DNA from: Megaustenia siamemsis | Taxonomy: Eukaryota; Mollusca; Gastropoda; Stylommatophora; Ariophantidae | Direction: 5' to 3' | Length of the DNA: 64,000 nt | NCBI GenBank assembly: GCA_032433765.1 | Contig: JAVIAB010000051.1 | Location: 52,871,328-52,935,327, forward strand | In this document: piece by piece, positions 20,222 to 30,587 of the stretch | Layout: every line of letters begins with the position of its first letter | Numbering within the stretch: the first letter of the stretch is position 1 | Program-made: the position numbers and the translations under genes | The notes under the pieces: generated by a model | Told to the model about the DNA's origin: nothing | What the model saw: only the letters and a program-made list of their open reading frames with translations | The model's database searches: none

Positions 20222-20287
20222 GCAGGATAGCAACATATCGTGGGGGATTTGACATATTTTTACTGCACTGAAAGTGCGCTACAAAGT
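20222..20287 (-). repeat. Sequence shared with 63236-63307, next to a SINE 3' end
   Basis: atcgtgggggatttgacata and actgcactgaaagtgcgcta are repeated in reverse complement at 63240-63300, on the outer side of the same SINE subtype. The shared block therefore reaches beyond the SINE's A/T tail. Confidence 0.8.
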
Positions 20288-20545
20288 AAAAAAAAAAAAA
20301 AAAAAGTAAAGTGCTCCGTCACGCCATGTGGCGTAAATTTATTTAATTTAAATTTTACCATAAATTTTACAGACCTTCGGCACATGATTTTTGGGGTAAT
20401 GTGGTCGGTATTACGTCCGTGCCGCTTTAATTTCCCAGAAAAAGATCCGCTACCCATTAAAGGCTGAGTGAACCGGAAACCGTCGGTTGGGACCGAACCC
20501 TACCTCTTGTCCTTTGTTGTCCAGTTCACTAACCACTGAGCTCCT
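20288..20545 (-). mobile_element. tRNA-derived SINE family 1, variant with AT-rich tail segment
   Basis: Minus-strand copy: A-tract (20288-20306), then the family 3' end, then an unusual tail (aaatttatttaatttaaatt) in place of the usual 'ggtgttagtgacc' segment, then the common body, B-box and a head reaching the A-box (ctaaccactgagct). The same tail variant occurs at 62974-63235. Confidence 0.9.
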
Positions 20546-20559
20546 GCAAAGGTAAGCTT

Positions 20560-20695
20560 TGGTTTATTTCTCTCGTCTCTGCTTTTTAAAAGAAAATTTT
20601 TGAAGATTTTGTTGGAGACGTTGAATAAACAGTCAAGTGAGTTCCAGAATGTACACACGTAATCACGACTTAATAAATGTAATCATTAACATTGA
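20560..20695 (+). repeat. Dispersed repeat, copy 2 of 2
   Basis: Diverged relative of 19630-19785; see that entry for matched segments. It abuts the LINE fragment at 20689. Confidence 0.6.
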
Positions 20696-20990
20696 AGAAT
20701 TGTAACAAACTGGGATCTGTAGAAACTAACAATGGAGAATGCTAGCAAGAGATCAAGAGAAGATTAACAATTGTAATAAGCGACATGAAGAACATGTGGC
20801 ACAATACCAACAAGGCAGTAAAATTTAAATCATTGAGGACATGTATCTTCCAGATAGCAACATATGGCTGTGAATCATTGACAATCTCGCAAACAGCAAG
20901 TAAAAAAATCTATTCATTCAAAACAAAATGCTACATAAATGTCCGTAAGATATCTTGGATAATGAATAAAAAGAACAGTGAAAACATTAA
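20689..20990 (+). pseudogene. LINE ORF2 fragment (thumb region after the RT domain)
   Basis: The frame 20785-21087 begins DMKNMWHNTNKAVKFKSLRT and continues with IATYGCESLTISQTASKKI and KCYINVRKISW. This follows the family order 'K..W..k.is...KiRl.k..v...L.YGCESWTl......i..fe.kCyR.iLrISW' seen in LINEs elsewhere in this window. Just upstream, attaacattgaagaattgta matches the LINE piece at 49660-49680. The frame then runs into SINE family 2, so the open frame is chimeric. Confidence 0.65.
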
Positions 20991-21110
20991 AAGACTTCAA
21001 CATAAAAACACTTTTGAGATTCGATGTCTAGCCCTCTCTGATAACGACAAAATAAAGGATGTCTCGAGTGCATTCTGCGCACGTTAAAGAACCATTGCCC
21101 TCGAAAAGAA
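20990..21110 (+). mobile_element. SINE family 2, body fragment
   Basis: gagattcgatgtctagccct, ctctgataacgacaaaa and cattctgcgcacgttaaaga match the body of copies at 12000-12226 and 38705-38960. The tRNA-like head is absent. Confidence 0.65.
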
Positions 21111-21204
21111 GAAGTAAAAACACAGAGGCTGCCGGGCAAAATTGATAGGAAAAGAAAAACCCAAAATGTCAAAATTCTCGATGAAAGAACAAATGAAAGT
21201 ACAT

Positions 21205-21445
21205 CTGTCATCATCAATATTGCCATACCGGTTGGTGTAGGCGATTATGTCCTTCCACAATCTTCTAGCAGTGCTACAGTGCATCGTATCAATTCTGTTG
21301 TTGACTGTTTTCCATGACATGACACCAAGCTATTTAGTATTTTCTCTCTTTGTCGTCCGCGATTTCTCTTTCCTTGTATTTTGCCTGTTGTAAAAAAGTA
21401 TTCCAAGTACATCTGTAGTCGAAGAATATCTGCCAATATGGCGAG
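21205..21445 (-). pseudogene. LINE family A ORF2 C-terminus
   Basis: The minus frame 21245-21508 contains TTGKIQGKRNRGRQREKILN followed by SLVSCHGKQSTTELIRCTV, the C-terminal region of family A, and then loses frame. The last part (accggttggtgtaggcgatt) corresponds to the 'IAYANRYG' end. Confidence 0.8.
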
Positions 21446-22094
21446 TGAAACATGTATATGGGACTGTTGCTGGTGTGTAGTGTAGGAAAGAGCTATATTC
21501 ATGCACAATTTAGCGTCTCAGTACTTCGCTAAAAATATAAAGCTGCAGTACGCAAACACACACACACAAATGTAGCGAACATTTCAGTTTAAACCAGTCA
21601 GAGCTGTTTTTAAACTCTACTCAGTCAACGAAACGTCAACTGTCTTATCTGCTACACTGAATAACGTACAACGAGGAAGTTATGCAATTTCCAACCTCAC
21701 ATTTCTAAAAGTTCTCTAACTTCCAAATTAGCATGTCTAAAAATTCTTCACTTCCTACGTCACATTTTAAAAATCTTAACATCTTCAAATTTTCTCCCGT
21801 CCCCTATTTATGGAACATAATAATAGTAGCAATTTTATCCCTTGATATTAATAGTAACATATTCCTTTTATCTTGCGCAATATGCTACTTGTTTCTATAT
21901 TGTCATCATGATTCTATATCACGCTACTCATTCTTTTTGTTTCTAGATGTTTCGCTTATGTTTTTTAATTGTCTATTCTTTTAAGGCATTAGATATTACC
22001 CACATGTTTGTTTTTGATTGAAACTGTCTTCATTATTACAAATGTATTCTTTTACCTTGTGTGTCTAAACGTTTTTTATCTTGCAGTTTTCATC
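21446..22094. other. Unassigned, AT-rich
   Basis: A weak, decayed ~33-bp repetition lies near 21690-21790 (cctcacatttctaaaagttc / tagcatgtctaaaaattctt / cgtcacattttaaaaatctt). Nothing else recognised. Confidence 0.4.
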
Positions 22095-22155
22095 ATCATC
22101 GTGTGCCTTACCGGTTGGCGTAGGCGATCATGTCCTTCCACAATCTTCTATCCAC
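22095..22155 (-). mobile_element. LINE family A extreme 3' end
   Basis: catcatcatcgtgtgcctta, ccggttggcgtaggcgatca and tgtccttccacaatcttcta are the reverse complement of the family A 3' end. It abuts the trinucleotide array. Confidence 0.7.
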
Positions 22156-22156
22156 C

Positions 22157-22265
22157 AACTACTACTGTTACTACCATTACTACCACTGCTACTGCTACTA
22201 CTACTACTACTATTGTCCCTACCAATATTACTACTACTACTGTCCCTACCAATATTACTAACTAC
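22157..22265. repeat. (ACT/TAC)n trinucleotide array, small
   Basis: Imperfect ACT repeats interspersed with 'gtccctaccaatatt', a motif also present in the large array at 22880-24165. Confidence 0.9.
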
Positions 22266-22406
22266 TGTATTTAAAAGTCAATGTTTATTGTTGTTTGTCT
22301 GTCAATTTTTCCGAGTGCTAACACATACTTCTTTGTTCTATTATTCCCTATTATCGCCTCGGAAGTTCCCCATATAATAATATTTATGTATTATTATTTG
22401 TACCCA

Positions 22407-22785
22407 CTATGTTTGGAGGCTTGAAGTCAGAAATGGTGATGTTGTTATATAAGGGTCTATGTTTGGAGGCTTGAAGTCAGAATTGGTGATGTTGTTATAT
22501 AAGGGTCTATGTTTGGAGGCTTGAAGTCAGAACTGGTTGTGTTATATAAAGTTTTATGTTTGGAGGCTTGAAGTCAAAACTGGTGGTGTTGTTATATAAA
22601 GGTTTATATTTGGAGGCTTGAAGTCAGAACTGGTGATGTTGTTATATAAAGTTTTATGTTTGGAGGCTTGAAGTCAGAACTGGTGGCGTTGTTATATAAA
22701 GGTTTATATTTGGAGGCTTGAAGTCAGAACTGGTGATGTTGTTATATAAAGTTTTATATTTGGAGGCTTGAAGTCAGAACTAAGT
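22407..22785. repeat. ~50-bp tandem repeat, 8 copies
   Basis: tttggaggcttgaagtcaga starts each unit, and gttgttatataa follows. Spacing is 50 bp with one 47-bp unit. Late copies alternate between two tail forms (aaggtttatat and aagttttatgt), suggesting a dimer. Confidence 0.93.
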
Positions 22786-22879
22786 TTAATTGATGTGTCA
22801 AGAACAAAATCATTGCAGAACATTGTGGGACTCAATCTGCAACGAACTAAAATTTGTGAAAGGAGACTGAAGAAGCTGC

Positions 22880-23782
22880 AACTGTTGCTCTTGCCACTAC
22901 TACTACAACTACTGTTATTACTGCTGCTACTACTACAGTTACTGATACCACTAATACTACTGATGCTGCTATTACTGCTACTGCTTTTACTGCTGTTATT
23001 CGTACTACTGCTGCTACTATTACTTCTACAACAACAACTGCTGCTGCTACTACTACTGTAACTGCTAATACTACTACTGTTACTACCATTACTACAACCA
23101 CTTCTGCCTCGGCTACTACAAACACTACAACTGCTACTGTTACTGCTGCAGCTATTACTACTACTACTACTGTTACTACCATTACTACCACTGCTACTGC
23201 TACTACTACTACTACTGTTACTGTCATTACTACAACCACTTATGCAGCGGCTACTACTAACACTACAATTACTACTGTTACTACCATTACTACCACTGCT
23301 ACTACTACTACTACTGTTACTACCATTACTACAACCACTTCTGCCTCGGCTACTACTAACACTACAACTACTACTGTTACTACCATTACTGCTACTGCTA
23401 CTACTACTACTACTATTATTACCATTACTACAACCACTTCTGCCTCGGCTACTACTAACACTACAACTACTACTGTTACTACCATTACTACCACTGCTAC
23501 TGCTACTACCACTACTACTACTGTCCCTACCAATATTACTACTACTACTGTCCCTACCAATATTACTACTACAACTACTACTACTACTGTCCCTACCATT
23601 ATTACTACTACTACAATTACTACTACTGTCCCTACCATTATTACTACTACTACAACTACTACTACTGTCTCTACCAATATTACTACTACAACTACTACTA
23701 CTACTGTCCCTACCATTATTACTACTACTACAATTACTACTACTGTCCCTACCAATATTACTACTACTACGACTGTAAGTAA
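22880..23782. repeat. (CTA/CTG)n trinucleotide array, left part
   Basis: Roughly 900 bp of imperfect ACT/ACC/CTG codon-like repeats. A larger module (cctcggctactactaacact ... accattactacaaccacttc) recurs near 23105, 23345 and 23445. Poly-Leu and poly-Val frames on both strands come from the repeat. Confidence 0.93.
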
Positions 23783-24038
23783 AAAAGTAAAGTACCCGCG
23801 TAACGCCAAGTGGCGTATAGGGAAATATGGTGTTAGTGACCCTATATTTTACAGACCTTCAGCACATGATTTTTGGGGTAATGTGGTCGGTATTACGCCC
23901 GGGCTGCTTTACTTTCCCAGAAAAAAAAACCGGTACCCATTTAAGGCTGGGTGAACCCGGAATGCCGTCGGTTGGGATCGAACCCTACCCCTTGTCCTTT
24001 GTAGTCCAGTTCACTAACCACTGAGCTATCGCGGCTCC
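23783..24038 (-). mobile_element. tRNA-derived SINE family 1, nested in the trinucleotide array
   Basis: Full-length minus-strand copy from 'aaaaaagtaaagtacc' to 'ctgagctatcgcggctcc', with A-box and B-box present. CTA repeats lie on both sides, so it inserted into the array. A (C)TACTACTAC duplication is compatible, but the repeat makes it ambiguous. Confidence 0.93.
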
Positions 24039-24165
24039 TACTACTACTGACCCTACCAATATCACTACTGCTGCTACTACTGTTCCTACCAATATTACTA
24101 CTACTACTACTACTACTACTAATGCTGCTGTTACAACTACTAATACTACATCTACTGCTACTTAA
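24039..24165. repeat. Trinucleotide array, right part
   Basis: Continuation of the ACT/CTG array beyond the nested SINE, again with 'accaatattactac'. Confidence 0.9.
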
Positions 24166-24477
24166 ACTAAATTTCAGAGTTTCAATCAATTTAATTGGAC
24201 AATTATCGTGTCTGATTCCCAGTTGATGCTTCTAATGTTTCACGACCTGTGTTACCGACATGAGGCAGTGATATGTATAGAAAACTTGATAAGACTTGTA
24301 TGGATCTTCTACAACGGGGATAAAAACTGATAAGCTGCTTCAGCGGTGTCTCTTATTCGGATAATGAGCATGCACAAGTGTGACCTGAAGGCACTCAAAT
24401 TATTAAATATTATAACTCGACACTGATATGGAAGAAACGCAGTCAACGCTCAAGGCAATAATTTGAAATGTTAGCAC
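24166..24477. other. Unassigned spacer
   Basis: Nothing recognised. Confidence 0.5.
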
Positions 24478-25290
24478 TGAATAAGGGGAAATAACACGAC
24501 ATGAATGTATCATTGAATAAAGAGAAATGAGAATATAGAAATGTATCGTAGAATAAAGAGAAATTACAACATATAAATGTATCATAGAATAAAGAGGAAT
24601 AACAACTTAGGGATGTATCAATGAATAAAGAGAAATCAAACATAAGTATGCATCATTGAATAAAGAGAAATTACAACATAGGAATTTATTATCGAATATA
24701 GGAAATGATAACATAGGCATGTAACATTGAATAAAGAGAAATGACACCATCGGAATGTATCCTTGAATAAAGAGAAATTACAACATAGGAATGTAACATT
24801 GAATACAGAGAAATTATAACATAGGAATGTAACATTGACTAAAGAGAAATTACAACATAAGAATGTAACAGTGAATAAAGAGAAATTACAACATAGGAAT
24901 ATAACATTGAATACAGAGAAATTATAACATAGGAATGTAACATTGACTAAGGAGAAATTACAACATAAAAATGTAACAGTGAATAAAGAGAAATTACAAC
25001 ATAGGAATGTAACATTGAATACAGAGAAATTATAACATAGGAATGTAACATTGACTAAAGAGAAATTACAACATAAGAATGTAACAGTGAATAAAGAGAA
25101 ATTACAACATAAGAATGTAACATTGAATACAGAGAAATTATAACATAGGAATGTAACATTGACTAAAATGAAATTACAACATAGGAATGCAACATTGAAT
25201 ACAGAGATATTACAACATAGGAATGCAACATTGACTAAAGAGAAATTACAACATATGAATGTAACATTGACTAAAGAGAAATGACAAACT
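24478..25290. repeat. 36-bp minisatellite with 108-bp higher-order unit
   Basis: The unit attgaataaagagaaattac plus aacataggaatgtaac is repeated about 22 times. From about 24800 to 25140 three subtypes (attgaatacagag..., attgactaaagag..., agtgaataaagag...) repeat in fixed order, a 3-unit higher-order repeat. The 5' units are more diverged. Confidence 0.93.
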
Positions 25291-25664
25291 AGTTGTAGAT
25301 TGACGATCCCAGATAGAGCTGGTTACTGAAGTCATGATCATCCCTAGCTGACCGGAATGATGTGATGTCAACTCTAACAAGAAGCAAGAAATAAGATTTT
25401 ATAATAATTGTGAGATGTTGTTTGACCAGCTGTTGTAGTACAGCCTATTGGGTCTAAGTTGTTATTACTTTTATTAAATTCTTGTTCTACTACACTTTGC
25501 AGTTACCTATCCCGAGACTTTAATGTTTGAGTTCCATCAATGGATGCAACAATTCCACTCCATCTCTGTTTATCCTTGAGCTCAATAATCGAGACCCGTT
25601 CATTCTAAGATGTTAGTATGTTGTCATTCTGGTGTTTGTTTAAGACTGATATTGAGTTTAGGTA
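25291..25664. other. Unassigned spacer
   Basis: Nothing recognised. Confidence 0.5.
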
Positions 25665-26110
25665 TGACTTTTAAATAAAGGACTCAGTCTTAAAAGCAAA
25701 AAGACAAAAGTAATTGTAACAACAAAGAAAACGTCATCACTGCAGTGCAAAATTAATACAAGTGGAACAATATTAAAATAGGTAAATGAATGTAAATATC
25801 TGGGAACATTGGTAACCTCAGATGGTAGATGTACAACAGATGTGAGATGCAGAATGGCTCAGGCAAAAGCAGCTTTCCAAAAAATATGATGAAGATACTG
25901 TCGCAATCCAATTTTGACAATAGAAACAAGAAAAAGAGTTATTAAATGTTATGTACAGCCAGTTTTTATGGATGTGAATCATGGACAATAGAGCAACTGA
26001 CAAGAAAATCACTGGAGGCTGCAAAAATGTGGTTTTACAGAAGAATGTTGAGAATATCATGGACAGCAAAGAAAGGTAATGAAAACATAACAGTAGCAGA
26101 AGCGAAAAGA
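25665..26110 (+). pseudogene. LINE ORF2 fragment (RT thumb to C-terminal region)
   Basis: Broken frames read in order: SLKSKKTKVIVTTKK, NECKYLGTLVTSDGRC, TTDVRCRMAQAKAAF, then in another frame YGCESWTIEQLTRKSLEAA and MWFYRRMLRISWTAKKGNEN. These are the hallmark segments after the catalytic core of this LINE group. There are at least one internal stop and one frameshift near 25950. Both the catalytic core and the very C-terminus are missing. Confidence 0.8.
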
Positions 26111-26479
26111 AGAGCAAACGGCCGCACGTTTTACCTCTCCTCGACCCTGAAAGGCAAATGAGGAAGGAAAGAAAATGAAAATCGGTAGACAAAGAACTAT
26201 AGCATCCACCCATGCAACTAAATACTTCCCATTACTTCATTCATTCTAAACTATATCTTTTGAGGCTGTATTTTCTTGAAAGTTAATTTCTCTTCTGCCT
26301 GGTTCCTACTGCCCCATATGCCAGCAAACTCCCGATTATCCTTCTGCTCTGCTCAATTCAGGTGGACAATTACAAATTTCCTGACCCAATATGTCCTCGT
26401 CTAGTCATAAGTTCAATCGACTGGGTGTACCTGTTCGTATTTTTGCCTGTGCTAATTGTTCTTGTCTGCAAACTAAACA
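26111..26479. other. Unassigned spacer
   Basis: Nothing recognised. Confidence 0.5.
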
Positions 26480-26998
26480 AACTAAACCATCGGTTCTTGT
26501 TCTTATTTAAACTGTTGCACCCAGGTACCATGGTATGACTAAACAATCGGCTCTTGTTCTTATTTAAACTGTTGCACCCAGGTACCATGGTATGACTAAA
26601 CCATCGGTTCTTGTTCTTATTTAAACTGTTGCACCCAGGTACCATGGTATGACTAAACCATCGGTTCTTGTTCTTATTTCAACTATTGGAACCCAGGTAC
26701 CGTGGTATGACTAAACCATCGGTTCTTGTTCTTATTTCAACTGTTGCACCCAGGTACCATGGTATGACTAAACCATCGGTTCTTGTCCTTATTTCAACTA
26801 TTGGAACCCAGGTACCGTGGTATGACTAAACCATCGGTTCTTGTTCTTATTTCAACTATTGGAACCCAGGTACCATGGTATGACTAAACCATCCGTTCTT
26901 GTTCTTATTTCAACTATTGGAACCCAGGTACCGTGGTATGACTAAACCATCGGTTCTTGTCCTTATTTCAACTGTTGCACCCAGGTACCATGGTATGA
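26480..26998. repeat. 57-bp minisatellite, 9 copies
   Basis: The unit ggtatgactaaaccatcggt to acccaggtaccat (57 bp) encodes 19-residue repeats on the minus strand. Two forms alternate: tgttgcacccaggtaccat and tattggaacccaggtaccg. Each unit contains the palindromes ggtacc and, in the first form, accatggt. Confidence 0.94.
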
Positions 26999-27239
26999 TT
27001 TTGAAAAATAGTTTCATCATTTTTTTTTTCAATTTCATTTGTAGAAGATTCAAATATCTAACTCTCGTGCCCCTGACAGCTCTAAACGTCGACATATGCT
27101 GCTACTGCTATACCGTTTTCTTGATTCTGTCAAATCTATTCTGAGATCTGTTTGTGTCCCCTCATTTTATTGTAATTTATCCAGCTTTCATCTCTTTATA
27201 CTTTATATTGTAGTCTATTATCCATTGTCGGTTTTTCAG
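26999..27239. other. Unassigned spacer
   Basis: Nothing recognised. Confidence 0.5.
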
Positions 27240-27530
27240 GTCAGTTCAGAGTGAAACGGACATTTCATGGTGAAACGGACAAAATTTCAGGGTGACACGG
27301 ACAACATTTCAGGGTAACACGGACAACATGTGAGAGTGACACGGACATTTCAGAATGACACGGACACAATTTCATGGTGACACGGACAACATTTCAGGGT
27401 GACACGGACACGATTTCAGGGTACACGGACAACATTTCTTGGTGACACGGACAAAATTTCAGGGTGACACGGACAACATTTCTTGGTGACACGGACAAAA
27501 TTTCAGGGTACACGGACAACATTTCAAGAC
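27240..27530. repeat. ~22-bp minisatellite (about 13 copies)
   Basis: The unit acaacatttcagggtgacac plus gg shows length variants (20-24 bp) and alternation between cagggt and cttggt forms. Confidence 0.92.
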
Positions 27531-27900
27531 TAAAGTAATTGTCATGTCTCACAATATCATACCATTATATCTCACCATCTCCTAACAATTCCCCACTACA
27601 AATTACCCACCGTCATTTAAAATGTGTTCGTGCCATGTAGAGTCTAATGACTTCAGGCTTTATTACGTGTTTCTAGCCTTTAATAAGTAATATTAAAACA
27701 TGAGCAATTATAGTGTTTGCTAATGTGTGCATCACTTCTTATTCTCACTCATTTTCTACACAGGCCCAGTGAACAAAAATAGTTGTAAATTGCCTTAAAC
27801 AGAAGTCCTGTTTCCGACGTAAACATACAACAAATTGTTTCTAAATACAGAGTGCTGATAAATAATGCACAACCTACTTTAGATGTGTATTATACCTACG
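27531..27900. other. Unassigned spacer
   Basis: Nothing recognised. Confidence 0.5.
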
Positions 27901-27901
27901 G

Positions 27902-28051
27902 ATGGTATTAACAGTTATTTGGTTATTTGGTAATGGAAGGCCCCGGTATCACTGCAAAAGAATTAAAATCCATAATTGCTCAACCGCCCGTGCCAGCGGA
28001 ATCATCCGAATTAATATCTCATCTCCCAAACAAAGAATGGTATTAACAGTT
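27902..28051. mobile_element. Short dispersed element (~120 bp) flanked by 15-bp direct repeats
   Basis: atggtattaacagtt is present at 27902-27916 and 28037-28051. The enclosed 120 bp includes aaggccccggtatcactgca and ccataattgctcaaccg, which recur at 36801-36905. The direct repeats look like a target-site duplication. A T-rich stretch follows the right one. There is no coding capacity and no obvious tRNA boxes; the type is unknown. Confidence 0.7.
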
Positions 28052-28303
28052 TTTTTTTTAATTCCAGAAAATTGTAATTGCTATGGCAAATGGGAAATAT
28101 ATTATTATTATAATAGCCAGAAAAATGTTTAAAATGTAATTTTATTATATCAATGGATGACGTTGTGCCAAGGTATATATTGTGCTATGTTGCGAGCGAT
28201 GTAGTATGATGTAACATTTCAACACCATATCACATTGTGGCATGATGATGGCATTACCTGTTCGATCCACGCTTATTCTTCCAGCCCTTGCGGCAGAACA
28301 TTT

Positions 28304-28828
28304 TCTTCAGTCCACGATATTGCTATATTTATGACAATTTTCTTCAGTCCACGATATTGCTATATTTATGACAATTTTCTTCAGTCCACGATATTGCTAT
28401 ATTTATGACAATTTTCTTCAGTCCACGATATTGCTATATTTATGACAATTTTATTCAGTCCACGATATTGCTATATTTATGACAATTTTCTTCAGTCCAC
28501 GATATTGCTATATTTATGACAATCTTCTTCAGTCCACGATATTGCTATATTTATGACAATTTTCTTCAGTCCACGATATTGCTATATTTATGACAATTTT
28601 CTTCAGTCCACGATATTGCTATATTTATGACAATTTTCTTCAGTCCACGATATTGCTATATTTATGACAATTTTCTTCAGTCCACGATATTGCTATATTT
28701 ATGACAATCTTCTTCAGTCCACGATATTGCTATATTTATGACAATTTTCTTCAGTCCACGATATTGCTATATTTATGACAATTTTCTTCAGTCCACGATA
28801 TTGCTATATTTATGACAATTTTCTCAGT
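28304..28828. repeat. 37-bp minisatellite, about 14 nearly identical copies
   Basis: The unit cttcagtccacgatattgct plus atatttatgacaatttt is almost invariant. The variant 'gacaatcttc' recurs 185 bp (5 units) apart, near 28521 and 28706, pointing to a 5-unit block duplication. This is the most homogeneous array in the window. Confidence 0.96.
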
Positions 28829-29585
28829 TTGATACAAATTTCAGGTCGTTGATCCAAACTTGCAACATGAAATCTATAGCTTGTTATAGATACAGCTTTC
28901 AGTTATGAAGGAAAAAAAATAGCTTAGCCGCTTCATTTTTATTTGTTTTTTCAATACCTTTTAACAGCCCTTCAGGTGAGATAGAAAGTTATAGCTCTCT
29001 ATCTGTTAGCAGCCTCGATATTTGCAATGTGATGCTATTGTAGAGGTTTCTTCATAATGTTCCCACTCCAGAGCCAGATCTTCCTTAAGTTCTGTCCCCT
29101 GCGCTTGTATATGCCTTAATGGGTATCTAAGGTATTCACTCCAGGCAAGAAAACCATTGTATTTGTTGTCTGCAGGAAATTAAAGTTGGTTCATTGATGA
29201 AGCTTCCATCAATGGTCTCGTTTCTGGTCACTCTAGCTGTAAACTATTTAGTGGTGACTAGTTTCCATTTCTACTCTGTAAGTAGGCATGTTTGTTGTTG
29301 ACGGCTCCACTTTCGTGTTGTGGAACGAGCAGCTACCCCAAACTTTGATGTACGAGTACTTCACTGCATCTTATTTTTATTTGCCAATACGTTTAGCCAT
29401 GTACTCAGTATCGGCGGATATTCAGAAAAGGTAACGAAGGCCACGACTTCTCTAATATTTTATCAGAATGCATAACACAATGACATTCCAGCTCAATGAG
29501 TTAAATGTCAATATACGATCAGCCAGCGCATTTCTTAGTATAGCCAATGACAAAGTTTAAACAATTCAGGCCGTTACTATCAAAT
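28829..29585. other. Unassigned, nothing recognised
   Basis: No frame longer than background and no repeat relationship seen. Confidence 0.5.
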
Positions 29586-29830
29586 AGGCTCTAATGTCTG
29601 TGGAGGTCTAACCTACAACAACAGCATGATCTGTCGTATATAATGTATAATGTGCATGAATTCTAGGTAGGTCATTCCAGCAATCAGCTCCACGCTGATA
29701 AGAGCCACTAATAAAAGGGCCCTCTATTTTTTCTTTATTGAAAAATATAGAAGCAGATCCAATAGGAGGTGACCTTATCTGGAGCCTCATTAAGATCACT
29801 GGGGAGCTGCATCTTAATATGTATATATTA
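29586..29830 (-). pseudogene. Dispersed coding-like repeat, related to 42340-42450
   Basis: The minus frame 29608-29799 reads GSYQRGADCWNDLPRIHAHY and then TTDHAVVVG before a stop. The region at 42340-42450 gives a related translation (TVVVGLTSVDIEA). Similarity at protein level between two decayed copies suggests the 3' end of a transposon ORF. The family is not recognised. Confidence 0.4.
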
Positions 29831-30587
29831 ATTACTTTTATAATGCAAATAACTAAAATATTTATGATACAATTATAATTATGTTAATTTAGGGCAATAA
29901 TTGAAGACATTATTTAGCATAGCCCCTTTGATGTAATGTCTCAAATTATCGGATTAATGATCAACTTGAAGTTGAACCTCCCTTCCTGGCCTCCTCAAGT
30001 TTCGAACACACCGTCCGTCGCTTGTACTGAATATATTGTTGTCGGATATTGGAAATCTACATGCTTTATATTTTGAAATTTGTTATCGGCTACATATCGT
30101 AGATATAAATATATCTGCAGCTATATTTAACGTTGGGTAAAATGTCCCTACTGCAAGGATTTTTTTCCCAGTACTTATTTTCATATTGTTTTCTTTACTT
30201 TCTTTATTCATGGGCTGCTTAAATTGTATTCTTTTTCTAATGTGTTTGATTATGTTCAGTTAAATGTATTGTATGTTATATAATGTGTCAGTACTGATTC
30301 AGAATTTTAAAATAGAAAGACACAAAGCACACACATGGCAAATGAAATGTAGACACGCTGGTAAGACTGCTTGGCAACGAGTATGTAGTTTAAAAGTTGT
30401 GTTGACTAGCGCAGAAAAGTTCTAGTTAAGTATAGTTTGCACTCGCAGAAGTTTCAACACAGATTCAACACTAGATTACAGCTCTCTTTGACCAAACAAA
30501 AAAAAATGATAATAGCTCATTAGTTGAGGAAGAATAATCACGACACCCAACAACAACTGGGCTGAAAGACTCATACCTGACTGTCTC
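29831..30587. other. Unassigned, AT-rich
   Basis: Nothing recognised. Confidence 0.5.

Noticed and set aside
23242..23809. Long poly-Leu and poly-Val open frames on both strands
   Set aside because: They are direct by-products of the CTA/CTG trinucleotide array and occur in several frames.
29110..29140. Another SINE family 1 fragment (ccttaatgggtatctaagg)
   Set aside because: Only about 15 bp resemble the family and neighbouring segments do not follow.
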